A stretch of DNA of 64,000 bases from Ruminococcus sp. (lineage in GTDB: Bacteria; Bacillota; Clostridia; Oscillospirales; Ruminococcaceae). The notes under the pieces were generated by a model, which saw only the letters and a list, made by a program, of their open reading frames with translations, was not told the origin of the DNA and did not search any database. Below, one piece after another: positions 1-9,558 of the stretch (position 1 is the stretch's first letter; every line of letters begins with the position of its first letter). The translations under genes and the position numbers were made by a program. The DNA lies in NCBI GenBank assembly GCA_017534595.1, contig JAFXVY010000113.1:186001-250000 (forward strand), in the 5' to 3' direction.

Positions 1-404
1 CCCTGAACGGCTATTTCTCTGCCGTCGTCAAGGATGAGGTGTATCGCGCAGATGAACTGCGCTCCCCGCTTTTCCTCGGGCACGCCTTCAAGCTGCTCAA
101 GCACTCTGCGCGAACGGGCGTCACTGTCGGCAAGGCCCTCATATCTGGCGGAATACACTCCCGGAGCACCTCCGAGGGCGTCTACTGCAAGGCCGCTGTC
201 GTCTGCGAGAACTGCGCAGTCGGCAAGGCGGAAGATCTCCTGAGCCTTGATCTTTGCGTTCTCGGCAAAAGTCGTACCCGTCTCGTCAGGCTCGGCATTT
301 ATGCCCGCCTCTCTCTGGGACAGCACCTCAAAACCGATCGGCTCGAGTATCTCTTTGTATTCCCTTATCTTGCCCTTGTTGTTGCTTGCGATTATCAGCT
401 TCAT
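1..404 (-). CDS. rdgB: XTP/dITP diphosphatase (RdgB/HAM1 family), 3' end beyond the window
   Basis: This pyrophosphatase hydrolyses non-canonical purine nucleotides (XTP, dITP) to monophosphates, keeping them out of DNA and RNA. Reading from an ATG at 404, the protein begins MKLIIASNNKGKIREYKEIL, the nucleotide-binding SxNxxK start of the family. It continues through an FAENAKIKA segment and the ADDSGL motif that carries the metal-binding acidic residues, then GGAPGVYSARY. About 134 residues are visible of a family length near 195-200; there is no stop because the window ends. It is the last visible gene of the minus-strand run from 13.7 kb, 16 bp after the isochorismatase-fold gene. Confidence 0.93.
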   Translation of the reverse strand, partial: MKLIIASNNKGKIREYKEILEPIGFEVLSQREAGINAEPDETGTTFAENAKIKAQEIFRLADCAVLADDSGLAVDALGGAPGVYSARYEGLADSDARSRRVLEQLEGVPEEKRGAQFICAIHLILDDGREIAVQ

Positions 405-420
405 ATCTTCACCGTCTCGA

Positions 421-924
421 TCACAAAAATGTCACTCTGTTTCTCTTGATCTTCTCTTTCAGCTTGTTGGTCTTCTCCGGGACGGGTGACACTATGCAGT
501 CCTCGTGATAGACTACTCTCAGATCAAGATCGTTGGTCGCGGAGATAGCGGTCAGGCTGACAGAATTGTTGGCGTCAACGCCGGTGAGCTCGACTTCCTT
601 GACATTCCTTGAACGCATGAGATCCACGATCTCATCAAGCGCGAAAACATCAGCCTTGCTGCGCTCGTAGACGTTCTTGCCCACAAGCTTGAGCCTTTCG
701 GCGAACTTTGCTTCATGAGTACCTGCCTTGGGCATACCGCCCATAAGCCCTCCGAGCCCCTTGGCGATGCTCTTGAAATAGAACACCTCCTCGGGCTTGA
801 ACGAAGAGATCAGCTTGTTTATCCTGTCGATCAGATCCTCACTGTCATAGCGGTACTTATCCGTATTCCTGCCTCTGCCTGCATACATCTCCTGCATATC
901 AATAATAAAGAGTACCTTATCCAT
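421..924 (-). CDS. isochorismatase-fold (cysteine hydrolase superfamily) protein lacking the nucleophilic Cys
   Basis: A 167-residue protein of the isochorismatase/nicotinamidase fold. The N-terminal strand FIIDMQ carries the expected Asp (D9), and K90 lies where the family's catalytic Lys is found. The third catalytic position, normally Cys in a G-V-x-T-D-x-C-V motif, is Ser121 in [10 protein letters not shown]. In nicotinamidases this Cys is essential, whereas true isochorismatases do without it, so the substrate cannot be guessed. It lies 27 bp after ftsY and 16 bp before rdgB, so it is probably co-transcribed. The start is an ATG at 924. Fold assignment is good; function is unknown. Confidence 0.75.
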   Translation of the reverse strand: MDKVLFIIDMQEMYAGRGRNTDKYRYDSEDLIDRINKLISSFKPEEVFYFKSIAKGLGGLMGGMPKAGTHEAKFAERLKLVGKNVYERSKADVFALDEIVDLMRSRNVKEVELTGVDANNSVSLTAISATNDLDLRVVYHEDCIVSPVPEKTNKLKEKIKRNRVTFL

Positions 925-951
925 ATTCTTTCCTCTCGCCGTAGGGGTCCT

Positions 952-1857
952 TTACTCAAAAAGTGCTTCCACAAAATCCCGTGTATTGAAAGGCTGGATA
1001 TCGTCGATCTTCTCTCCGACGGTGACCAGCTTCACGGGTACATTCAACTCTTCCGTTATACTTATTATTATACCGCCCTTTGCGGTGCCGTCCAGCTTGG
1101 TCAGGATGATGCCCGTTATATCGGCAGCCTCATTGAACTGCCTCGCCTGATTTACTGCATTCTGACCTGTGGTGGCATCCAGTGCGAGCAGCACCTCGAG
1201 GGCGCAGCCCTCAGCCTGCTGATGCACGATGCGCGAGATCTTACTCAGCTCCTGCATCAGATTCTTCTTGTTGTGAAGTCTTCCCGCCGTATCGCAGATG
1301 ACTACATCGGCGTTTCTCGACTTGGCAGCGCTGAGCGCGTCGAAAACCACCGCTGCGGGATCGGAGCCCTCGTTGTGCTTGATGATATCGGCGCCCGCAC
1401 GCTCTGTCCAGACCTCGAGCTGATCTATGGCTGCGGCTCTGAACGTATCCGCTGCGGCAACGATGACCTTCTTGCCCTCGTTGACCAGCTGATAAGCGAG
1501 CTTGCCTATCGTGGTCGTCTTGCCGACACCGTTGACGCCGATAACGAGTATCACCGACGGCACCGTTGAAAGGTCGAGCGGCACTTCCTCACCGAGCATC
1601 TCGGCTATGATCTCTTTTAGCAGATCCTTGACCTCAAGCGGGTCTGTGATACCGTTGGCCTTTACGCGGGATCTCAGCTCGTCGCAGATCTTCTCGGCGG
1701 TAACAACGCCGATATCGGAGGTGATGAGCGTTTCCTCAAGCTCCTCAAAGAGATCCTCGTCTATCTTGGTAAATGAATGGAGCAGTTTTTCGATCTTGCC
1801 CATCATTGAGTCCTTGGTCTTTTTCAGACCGGCTTTCAGCTTTTCAAAAAATCCCAT
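952..1857 (-). CDS. ftsY: signal recognition particle receptor FtsY
   Basis: FtsY is the SRP receptor GTPase that docks ribosome-nascent-chain-SRP complexes at the membrane for co-translational insertion. The 301-residue protein has an N domain (about 1-95) and a G domain with P-loop GVNGVGKTT (107-115), DTFRAAA (137-143) and DTAGR (189-193). The long acidic A domain of the E. coli protein is absent, leaving only a basic amphipathic start ([14 protein letters not shown]), as is usual in Firmicutes. Its ATG shares the A of the smc TGA (TGATG at 1855-1859), so translation is probably coupled to smc. Confidence 0.97.
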   Translation of the reverse strand: MGFFEKLKAGLKKTKDSMMGKIEKLLHSFTKIDEDLFEELEETLITSDIGVVTAEKICDELRSRVKANGITDPLEVKDLLKEIIAEMLGEEVPLDLSTVPSVILVIGVNGVGKTTTIGKLAYQLVNEGKKVIVAAADTFRAAAIDQLEVWTERAGADIIKHNEGSDPAAVVFDALSAAKSRNADVVICDTAGRLHNKKNLMQELSKISRIVHQQAEGCALEVLLALDATTGQNAVNQARQFNEAADITGIILTKLDGTAKGGIIISITEELNVPVKLVTVGEKIDDIQPFNTRDFVEALFE

Positions 1858-4800
1858 CAGCTTCTCCTCTCCTTTTCATCAAGCTCGATGTTTACAGTCT
1901 CGCCCGGGTCCATTTTCAGCAGCTTGGAGATACCCTCCTCCTGCATGGTGACACCGTAAAGCACGTCGGCTTCCTCCATGGTGCCGCGCCTGTGGGTGAT
2001 GGCGATGAACTGTGTCGTATCGGTAAATCTGTGGAGATACTTGGCGTATCTCACAACGTTGCTGTCGTCGAGCGCGGCCTCGATCTCATCGAGCACACAG
2101 AACGGCGACGGCCTTATCTTCAGTATCGAGAAATAGATGCAGACCGCCACGAATGCCTGTTCACCGCCCGAGAGCGAGAGCAGGTTCTTGATGATCTTTC
2201 CGGGGGGCTCTACCTTGATCTCGATACCGCATTCGAGCACATCGTCGGGGTCGGAGAGAACAAGCTCGCCGTGTCCGCCGCCGAACAGCTCGGTAAATAT
2301 CTGTTTGAAATTATTGTTGATCTTCTCGAAGCTCTCGACGAACATATCCTGCATTGTAACAGTGAGATCGGAAATCATTCCCTCGAGCTCATGCTTGCTC
2401 TTGGTGACGTCTCCGAGCTGATGCTTCATGAATTCGTATCTCTCCGAGACCTCGGCATACTCCTCGATAGCTCCCAGATTTACATGGCCGAGAGCGCTGA
2501 TCCTGCCTCTGAGCTCTGCGAGCTCCTTGTTGGCCTGACCCATATTTTCCACCGGCGCCGCCGACTTCTCCGCTTCGGAGAGAGTGAGCTCGTGATCGTC
2601 GAACAGCTTTGCGCTGAGACGGTCAAATTCCAACTCGCCGGACTTTATCCGCTCCTCAAGACGGTTCATCTCGTTGGAGAGCTTCTCCTTCTCGTCGAGC
2701 TTGAGTTTTTCCTCCTGCCTTATGAGCGAGGCGCTGTTCTCGAGTTCGAGATGTTCCTTCTGAGCGACCGCGATCTGACCTCTTATCTCCTCGATCTTCC
2801 CGCCGGACTCGGAAATGCCTTTCCTGACGGCCTCGATCTCATCGTTCTTGGCTGCGATATCGGCCTTGAACTGCTCTATCCTTGCGAGCAGCCTGTCTTT
2901 CTCCTCACCGCTGACGCTGATGCTGTCTTTCAGACGCTGGGCCGCGAGGGCACAGTTCTCGCTGTCCTTGGCAAGCTCGGTCTGCTTGATCCGAAGTTCG
3001 GAGAGCAGCTGCGAAAGCGCTTCTCTTTCGCTTTTCATCGACTCAAGCTCCGACTGTGAGCTCTTCTGAGCCTCTTCACCCTCCGCGATCTGCTTATCGG
3101 TGGAGGCAAGCATCGAGTTGACTTCATCTATATCGTTCTGGATAAGCGTCAGGCGCAGAGTGAGCCTTTCGCTTTCAGAGTCTATCTGTTCAAGCTGTTC
3201 ACTGTGACGCTCCGAAAACTCGGTGATGCGCTTGAGATCCATATCGAGCCTTACGAGCTCCTTTGAGACCTCCGCGAGCTGTTCCTTGACGCCCTCGGTA
3301 TCAGCGGCGAGCTTGGCTGTCTCCTGGATGAGCTTTTCCTTTTCCTCTTTTGAGGACGCATACTGCTCGCTGAGCTTTTCTCTCTGAGCGGCGAGCTTTT
3401 CGATCTCGTTCTTCCGTGAGAGTATGCCCGTGCTCTTGGAGACGCTGCCTCCGGTAAAGGAGCCGCCTGCATTTATGACCTGACCGTCGAGAGTAACGAT
3501 CTTGAATTTATAGCCTGCCCTCTTTGCGGTCTTGACAGCGCAGTCAAGGTCTTCGGCTATACATATCCTGCCCAGCAGATGATCTACGATAATGCGGTAT
3601 TTATCATCGCAGCTGACAAGCTCCGAGGCTACGGCTACAAAGCCGTCATCCTCTCTCGGGACATCTGACAGCTCCGTGACCTTTACAGAGGTGAGCGGCA
3701 GGAATGTTGCTCTGCCCGCCTTGGCCTCCTTGAGTATTCGGATGCCTCTCTTAGCGCTGTCCTCCGACTCAACTACTATATTCTGTAATGCCGCGCCGAG
3801 AGCCGTCTCGATAGCGGTGGTGTAGTCGGCAGGAACGGTTATCAGCTGTGCGACCGACCCGCAGACGCCGTTTATCCTGCCCTGCTTGGCAGCGGTCAGC
3901 ACCGTCTTCACGCTGAACGCGAAACCTTCCATTGAATTCTCGAGATCCCGCAGCAGACGGAGCTTCTGCTCGGTCTCCATAAGGCCGGCGCTGTGCTCGT
4001 CAAATAGCTGCTCGGCCTTTTCGAGCTTGGCTTTCTTGTTTTCAAGCAGCTTGCCGATACCCGCCAGCTTGTTCTGGAGCTCGGTCTCGACCTCGGCGGT
4101 CTTGTCGCGCTGAGCTTCGGTGTTTTTCAGCTCTGCGGCGGCAAGCTGCGCCTTGCTCCCGACATCCTCCCTGTCCTCGACGAGAGAAGCAAGCTTCTCC
4201 TGCGCGTCGGAGAGGGCGTTCTTGGAGCTTTCGAGCTTATAGCTGAGCTCCGAGCGCCTGATGTACAGCGCATTGAGCTCCTGTGAAGCATCGCTCAATG
4301 AACGGTCAAAGCTCTCTGATCTGTCGCTTAGCTTGGAAAGCACCTGCTCCTTGTCAGTGATCTCTGTTCCGAGAGCGGCATAGCTGAGTTCAAGCTCGGC
4401 TATCTCCTTGTTCTTGGCTTCGAGCTCGGCTTCAAGGAAATACTTCGAGCTCTCCGACTGTTCGATCTGAGTTCTGATCTCCTCGGCGGAGGACTCGATA
4501 TGCTTTATATCCGTCTCAAGGACGGCTATTTTAAGATCAGCCTGAGAATTGTCAAGCTCGATCTGGTGTATGCTCTCTTTGAGCTCGTCTATGAGCACCG
4601 ATTTTTCTGAGCTCTTCTCGCGGGTCAGCTCGACCTGCTCGGCGAGCCTGTCTGCCTCATCGCTTATCTCGCTGTACTGAGTGTTCAGCAGCTCTGCTCT
4701 CTCCCGGCTCTCTTCAAGCGACTTTTCGAGCCTGTGCAGCTCTGTGACCCAGACGCTGATCTCCAGCTCCTTCTTGCGGTCATAAAGCACCTTGAATTTC

Positions 4801-5438
4801 TTGGCCTTCTCGCACTGCTTTTCAAGGGGACCTATCCTGTCCTCGATCTCGGTAAGGATATCGGTCAGTCTTGAGATGTTGTCCTCGGCTGCCTTGAGCT
4901 TGCGCTCAGCCTCCTCCTTCTTGTATCTGAACTTGGAGATACCCGCAGCCTCCTCGAAGATCTCGCGTCGCTCGGTGGATTTGCTGCTGACGATGTCAGC
5001 TATCCTGCCCTGCCCGATTATCGAGTAGCCGTCCCGGCCGAGGCCGGTGTCCATGAACAGCTCGACAACATCCTTGAGCCTGACGATATTTCCGTTTATC
5101 ATATACTCGCTCTCACCGTTGCGGTAGAGCTTGCGCGATACCGAAACTATGCTGCTATCGAGGTGCAGAGCGTTATCCGAATTGTAAATGTTCAGCGTGA
5201 CCTGTGCGAAGCCCGCCGCAGGCCGCGATTTGGTGCCGTGGAAGATGACATCCTCCATCTTGCCGCCGCGCAGGGTCTTTGAGGACTGCTCGCCCATTAC
5301 CCAGCGCATGGCGTCGCCTATATTTGATTTACCCGAACCGTTGGGTCCCACGACTGCCGATATGCCCTCGTTGAATTCGAGCTTTATCTTGTCGGGGAAG
5401 GATTTGAAGCCTTGCAGCTCAAGCGATCTCAGGTACAT
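1857..5438 (-). CDS. smc: chromosome segregation protein SMC
   Basis: SMC forms the dimeric ATPase core of condensin (with ScpA and ScpB, not in this window), which compacts and segregates the chromosome. The 1193-residue length is typical. Walker A GPNGSGKSN is at 31-39; long coiled coils flank a hinge of roughly 500-660 containing the Gly-rich INAGGSFTGGS segment; the C-terminal head has the LSGGEQ signature and Walker B CVLDEIEAALDD. Starts at an ATG at 5438, 11 bp after the radical SAM gene, and overlaps ftsY. The rnc-smc-ftsY order is a classic Firmicutes cluster. Confidence 0.97.
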   Translation of the reverse strand: MYLRSLELQGFKSFPDKIKLEFNEGISAVVGPNGSGKSNIGDAMRWVMGEQSSKTLRGGKMEDVIFHGTKSRPAAGFAQVTLNIYNSDNALHLDSSIVSVSRKLYRNGESEYMINGNIVRLKDVVELFMDTGLGRDGYSIIGQGRIADIVSSKSTERREIFEEAAGISKFRYKKEEAERKLKAAEDNISRLTDILTEIEDRIGPLEKQCEKAKKFKVLYDRKKELEISVWVTELHRLEKSLEESRERAELLNTQYSEISDEADRLAEQVELTREKSSEKSVLIDELKESIHQIELDNSQADLKIAVLETDIKHIESSAEEIRTQIEQSESSKYFLEAELEAKNKEIAELELSYAALGTEITDKEQVLSKLSDRSESFDRSLSDASQELNALYIRRSELSYKLESSKNALSDAQEKLASLVEDREDVGSKAQLAAAELKNTEAQRDKTAEVETELQNKLAGIGKLLENKKAKLEKAEQLFDEHSAGLMETEQKLRLLRDLENSMEGFAFSVKTVLTAAKQGRINGVCGSVAQLITVPADYTTAIETALGAALQNIVVESEDSAKRGIRILKEAKAGRATFLPLTSVKVTELSDVPREDDGFVAVASELVSCDDKYRIIVDHLLGRICIAEDLDCAVKTAKRAGYKFKIVTLDGQVINAGGSFTGGSVSKSTGILSRKNEIEKLAAQREKLSEQYASSKEEKEKLIQETAKLAADTEGVKEQLAEVSKELVRLDMDLKRITEFSERHSEQLEQIDSESERLTLRLTLIQNDIDEVNSMLASTDKQIAEGEEAQKSSQSELESMKSEREALSQLLSELRIKQTELAKDSENCALAAQRLKDSISVSGEEKDRLLARIEQFKADIAAKNDEIEAVRKGISESGGKIEEIRGQIAVAQKEHLELENSASLIRQEEKLKLDEKEKLSNEMNRLEERIKSGELEFDRLSAKLFDDHELTLSEAEKSAAPVENMGQANKELAELRGRISALGHVNLGAIEEYAEVSERYEFMKHQLGDVTKSKHELEGMISDLTVTMQDMFVESFEKINNNFKQIFTELFGGGHGELVLSDPDDVLECGIEIKVEPPGKIIKNLLSLSGGEQAFVAVCIYFSILKIRPSPFCVLDEIEAALDDSNVVRYAKYLHRFTDTTQFIAITHRRGTMEEADVLYGVTMQEEGISKLLKMDPGETVNIELDEKERRS

Positions 5439-5449
5439 TAACTCACTTC

Positions 5450-6451
5450 CTAATCCGCTGCGTCGAGTACCGCAGCCCTTGCTTTAAGTCTTTCATCGGG
5501 GATGACAGTGAGGGCTATGCCCTTGTCCCCGAAGTATCTCACGTTGCTTTTCTTCTGCCCGAGAGCCTTGCTCAGATCCCTCGCAGGCACAAGAAAACGG
5601 GCGTGATGTATGTCTTTGTGCTTATCAAGCTCCGCCTTGAAAAGCGATCTGTATATCCTCGCTTCGCAGAGCTCCCGGAAGGCGGGATGATAAAATCCGC
5701 CGAGCATATCCTGCTCCACAAGCTCCGAGGCGTGCAGCCCTACCTTGATGACCCTGATGCCCTCTTTTTCAAACCGGAGCATCGCGTGGGATGAGATCTC
5801 CACCGCCTCATCAAAGTCAAAGGGCTTGTATTCACCGCTGAGGAACAGCTCCCCCAGCCTTGTATTTTTCAGTATTACAACGGGATATATCCTCACCGTA
5901 TCCGGCTTGAGCGCACAGATAATGTTGACCGTATCCCATTCTGAGGTGCGGTTGCTGCCGTAGAGCCCCACCATCATCTGCAATCCGAGCTCAAAGTGAT
6001 GCTTCCGGATCAGATGCGCGGCATTGACGACATCCTCGCGGGTGTGCCCGCGCTCGTTCAGAGCGAGCACTCTGTCATCAAGGGACTGCGCACCGAGTTC
6101 TATGGAGGTGACGCCGTGATCCCGCAGCAGGCGGAGGATATCCCTGTCGATATGATCGGGTCGGGTCGAGATGCGTATTCCCATGAACTTTCCCTCGCCG
6201 ACAAATCCGCTTGCCGCTTCGAGCAGTTCAAGCATATACTCCCGGCGTATCGCCGTGAAGCTGCCGCCGAAGAATGCGATCTCGGTATCTGCCGGGTCCG
6301 CCGAACACTCCAGAGCCTCCGCGCAGACCTTCCTTACATATTCGCCGTCCGGCTGAAAAACAGCTCCGGAGATCGAGTGCTGGTCGCAGAAGGAGCATCT
6401 GTGAGGGCAGCCGGCGTGGGGCACGAAGATCGAGATATTGCTGTGTGCCAT
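5450..6451 (-). CDS. radical SAM protein, Elp3-like, of the rnc-smc cluster
   Basis: A 333-residue radical SAM enzyme. The cluster-binding motif is C15-x3-C19-x2-C22 near the N-terminus (GCPHRCSFCDQ), followed by FFGGSFTAI, the SAM-binding GGSFT strand, and further radical SAM features (STRPDHID, ELGAQSLDD). The arrangement resembles the radical SAM half of Elp3, but no acetyltransferase domain is present. Genes of this type commonly sit between rnc and smc in Clostridia; the substrate is not established to my knowledge. The ATG at 6451 shares its A with the rnc stop (TAATG), which suggests translational coupling. Confidence 0.85.
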   Translation of the reverse strand: MAHSNISIFVPHAGCPHRCSFCDQHSISGAVFQPDGEYVRKVCAEALECSADPADTEIAFFGGSFTAIRREYMLELLEAASGFVGEGKFMGIRISTRPDHIDRDILRLLRDHGVTSIELGAQSLDDRVLALNERGHTREDVVNAAHLIRKHHFELGLQMMVGLYGSNRTSEWDTVNIICALKPDTVRIYPVVILKNTRLGELFLSGEYKPFDFDEAVEISSHAMLRFEKEGIRVIKVGLHASELVEQDMLGGFYHPAFRELCEARIYRSLFKAELDKHKDIHHARFLVPARDLSKALGQKKSNVRYFGDKGIALTVIPDERLKARAAVLDAAD

Positions 6452-7146
6452 TACGGTCTTATCCCCATCAGTGCAAGGGCTTCCCTTGCGGCAGCCTGTT
6501 CGGCTGCCTTCTTGGATCTGCCCGTACCCTCTCCGATGACATTGTTGTTCAGCATCACCTGAACGGTGAAATGCTTGTCATGATCGGGGCCTTCCTCACC
6601 CTTGAGGAAGTAGGCGATCTTCTCCTCGGGATTCTTCTGGATGACCTCCTGGAGTATTGTCTTATAGTCGTGAAAAGCGTCGCTGCCCTTGGGGGTGATA
6701 TCTTTCGGGATGAACGAGAGAACGTAGGGCGCAGCCGCCTCCATACCACCGTCGAGGTAGATCGCGGCGATAACAGCCTCGAAAGCATCGGAAACTATCG
6801 AGGGGCGTTCTCTGCCGCCGGTCAGTTCCTCGCCCTTGCCGAGAAGGATATGCTTGCCGAGCTCGATCTGCTTGGAGAACTCGAACAGTGAACTCTCGCA
6901 GACCAGTGAGGCACGCAGCTTTGTCAGCTCGCCCTCGGGTATATGTGTGAAATGCTTGAAGATATAATCGGAAACGACAATCGACAGCACCGAATCGCCG
7001 AGGAACTCAAGCCGCTCGTTGCTCCTTACGGTCTTGTTCTCGTTGGCGTAGGATGAATGAGCGAGAGCTTCATAAAGCAGCTTTTCATTCTTGAAGCTGT
7101 AGCCGATCTTCTGCTGGAGCGAGCTTATGCTTTCTCTGGCATCCAT
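6451..7146 (-). CDS. rnc: ribonuclease III
   Basis: RNase III cleaves double-stranded RNA in rRNA precursors and some mRNAs. The 231-residue protein has the endonuclease domain (about 1-150) with the signature NERLEFLGDSVL that carries catalytic acidic residues and a second acidic site in VSDAFEAVIAAIYLDGG. A C-terminal dsRNA-binding domain (about 158-228) ends with GRSKKAAEQAAAREAL. The ATG is at 7146, 19 bp after plsX. The acpP gene that often lies between plsX and rnc is missing here. Confidence 0.97.
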   Translation of the reverse strand: MDARESISSLQQKIGYSFKNEKLLYEALAHSSYANENKTVRSNERLEFLGDSVLSIVVSDYIFKHFTHIPEGELTKLRASLVCESSLFEFSKQIELGKHILLGKGEELTGGRERPSIVSDAFEAVIAAIYLDGGMEAAAPYVLSFIPKDITPKGSDAFHDYKTILQEVIQKNPEEKIAYFLKGEEGPDHDKHFTVQVMLNNNVIGEGTGRSKKAAEQAAAREALALMGIRP

Positions 7147-7165
7147 TCAAGGCACATCCTTTCAG

Positions 7166-8182
7166 TTATTCGTCTGCGTCGGAGTCTGAGGACTTCATTG
7201 CGGCAAGCGACTCGGAGATAACGTTTATCGCGTTAGACTCGATAAACAGTTTCGCCTGCCTTACGGCATTATAGAAAGCCTTTGCGTCGGAGGAGCCGTG
7301 AGCCTTGATGACAGCCTTTCTCGTTCCGAGCAGCGGAGCCCCGCCGTATTCGGAGTAATCGAGCTTCTTCTTGAAGTCCTTGATAGCTCCCATCATGATC
7401 GCGGCGGCGAGCTTGGTCTTGGCACTCTTGGAGAACATCCCCTTGAGCTCCTTGGCAAAGAACTTGCCCATACCCTCGTATGTCTTGAGGATGAGATTGC
7501 CGCAGAAGCCGTCTGCAACGACTACATCGGCCTCATCGAAGGGTATCCCCCTCGCCTCGATGTTTCCGCCGAAATTTACCGGAGCGGTCTTGAACTGCTG
7601 ATAGGCTTCAAGCTCAACGGGTCTGCCCTTGCTCTCCTCGGCGCCTATGTTGGCAAGCTTTACGATCGGCTCCTTCATCTTCATTACGCGCTCCATATAG
7701 ATCGAGCCCATGATGCCGAACTGAACAAGTATCTCGGGGCGGCATTCCGCATTTGCGCCGCTGTCGAGCAGCATTGCAGGCTTGTCGGTAGTGGGCAGAA
7801 GCGTAGCCAGTGCGGGACGCTTAACGCCCTTGATCCTCTTGACGATAAAGGTCGCGCCGACCAGCAAAGCTCCGGTGGAGCCTGCGGACACAAAAGCATC
7901 TCCCTCGCCGTCGGCGAGCATCTGTAAGCCCACCGCCATGGAGGAATCCTTCTTGCTCTTTATAACGCTCTTGGGATCGTCACAGATCTCGATAATGCCC
8001 GGTGCATGACGCACCTTGAGCTTGGAGATATCGAGCCTGTTGTCATCCGCGCATTTCTGTATCTTTTCCTCGTCGCCGACGAGAGTTATATCAACGCCGA
8101 ATTCTGTCTGTGCGTCTATCGCACCCTTTATGACCTCGAGCGGTGCGTTATCTCCGCCGAAGGCATCCATAACAATATTCAT
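7166..8182 (-). CDS. plsX: phosphate acyltransferase PlsX
   Basis: PlsX converts acyl-ACP and phosphate to acyl-phosphate, the acyl donor for PlsY in the first step of phospholipid synthesis; it is a peripheral membrane enzyme. The 338-residue length is normal and the start MNIVMDAFGGDNAP is diagnostic, as are SAGSTGALL and LLDSGANAE. ATG at 8182, 17 bp after trmFO. The fatty acid synthesis genes that often follow plsX are not adjacent. Confidence 0.97.
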   Translation of the reverse strand: MNIVMDAFGGDNAPLEVIKGAIDAQTEFGVDITLVGDEEKIQKCADDNRLDISKLKVRHAPGIIEICDDPKSVIKSKKDSSMAVGLQMLADGEGDAFVSAGSTGALLVGATFIVKRIKGVKRPALATLLPTTDKPAMLLDSGANAECRPEILVQFGIMGSIYMERVMKMKEPIVKLANIGAEESKGRPVELEAYQQFKTAPVNFGGNIEARGIPFDEADVVVADGFCGNLILKTYEGMGKFFAKELKGMFSKSAKTKLAAAIMMGAIKDFKKKLDYSEYGGAPLLGTRKAVIKAHGSSDAKAFYNAVRQAKLFIESNAINVISESLAAMKSSDSDADE

Positions 8183-8199
8183 AGTAATTCCTCCGATAT

Positions 8200-9522
8200 T
8201 CAGATCGTTTCAAGCAGGCTGTCAAGGTCGCGCAGACCTCTTTCGGCTGCGGCCTCATACCTGAGCTGTTTGTCCTTTATTCTTTCGGGCAGCGGGGGCA
8301 GCAGACCCATGCTGCAGCCCATAGGCTGGAATTTCTCCACTGTCAGGTCGCTGATGTATCTTGACAGCGCACCGATGATCGTCGTCTCCGGCAGCAGGAC
8401 GTATCCGAGACCCATAAGCTTTCTTGACATATTCAGCCCCGCCATTATCCCGCTTGCCGCCGACTCAATATACCCCTCGACGCCGGTGATCTGTCCCGCA
8501 AAGAACAGACCCTCTCGCTGACGCATATTAAAGTAGGGGGTCAGCAGACCGGGCGAATTTATAAACGTGTTGCGGTGCATGACGCCGTATCTCACGAACT
8601 CGGCATTCTCAAGGCCGGGTATCATCGAGAAGACCCGCTTCTGCTCGCCGAATTTGAGATTGGTCTGGAAGCCTACGATGTTATACATCGTGCCCTGCGA
8701 GTTCTCGGCGCGCAGCTGGATGACTGCATAGGGTCTCCTGCCCGTCCGGGGATCGGTGATCCCCACCGGCTTGAGCGGGCCGAAGCGCATGGTGTCCTCC
8801 CCGCGCTTTGCAAGCACCTCTATCGGCATACAGCCCTCATAGACCTTGAAGCCGTCCCTGCCGAAATGCTCCTTTTCAAATTCCTTAAGCGGAGCCGACT
8901 CCGCATTTACCAGCGCCTCGCGGAATGCGGTATACTCGTCCTTGTCCATGGGGCAGTTGATGTAATCCGCCTCGCCTCTGCCGTAGCGGGAGGCGAAGAA
9001 GACCTTATCTTTATCGAGGCTCTCGAACGTCACGATCGGCGCTGCCGCGTCGTGGAAGTAGAGATACTCCCCGCAGAACTCGCGTATGCTCGACGCAAGA
9101 GCGTCGGAGGTCAGCGGGCCGGTGGCGATTATAACGTCACCCTCGGGTATCTGCGAGACCTCACCCTCTATGACGGTTATCAGCGGCTCGGACTCGATCC
9201 TTGCCGTCACCGCGTCGGAAAAGGCTTTTCTGTCAACCGCAAGGGCTCCGCCCGCCGATACTCTCGTCTCCTGCGCGCACTCAACGATAAGCGAGCCGAG
9301 CCTGCGCATCTCCTCTTTGAGCATACCCGCCGCGGAGCCGATGCGTTCGGCCTTCAGGGAGTTGGAGCAGACAAGCTCCGCGAAGCCCTGATATTTGTGT
9401 GCGGGAGAATATCTGACCGGCTTCATTTCGTAAAGCTCGGTCTCAATGCCGTGGCGGGCGAGCTGCCAGGCAGCCTCACACCCAGCGAGCCCCGCACCTA
9501 TGACTTTTACTTTATCACTCAT
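8200..9522 (-). CDS. trmFO: methylenetetrahydrofolate-tRNA-(uracil-5-)-methyltransferase TrmFO
   Basis: TrmFO is a folate- and FAD-dependent enzyme that makes 5-methyluridine at position 54 in the T loop of tRNA. The 440-residue protein starts with the dinucleotide-binding motif VIGAGLAGCEAAWQLA and retains family motifs: CSNSLKAE, SAGGALAVDR, NCPMDKDEY and the C-terminal FAGQITGVEGY. ATG at 9522, 36 bp after topA. Neighbouring topA-trmFO-dprA is a common Firmicutes arrangement. Confidence 0.96.
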   Translation of the reverse strand: MSDKVKVIGAGLAGCEAAWQLARHGIETELYEMKPVRYSPAHKYQGFAELVCSNSLKAERIGSAAGMLKEEMRRLGSLIVECAQETRVSAGGALAVDRKAFSDAVTARIESEPLITVIEGEVSQIPEGDVIIATGPLTSDALASSIREFCGEYLYFHDAAAPIVTFESLDKDKVFFASRYGRGEADYINCPMDKDEYTAFREALVNAESAPLKEFEKEHFGRDGFKVYEGCMPIEVLAKRGEDTMRFGPLKPVGITDPRTGRRPYAVIQLRAENSQGTMYNIVGFQTNLKFGEQKRVFSMIPGLENAEFVRYGVMHRNTFINSPGLLTPYFNMRQREGLFFAGQITGVEGYIESAASGIMAGLNMSRKLMGLGYVLLPETTIIGALSRYISDLTVEKFQPMGCSMGLLPPLPERIKDKQLRYEAAAERGLRDLDSLLETI

Positions 9523-9558
9523 TGTTTACCGTATTCCTTTTTGAGGAGCCTTGCCTTA

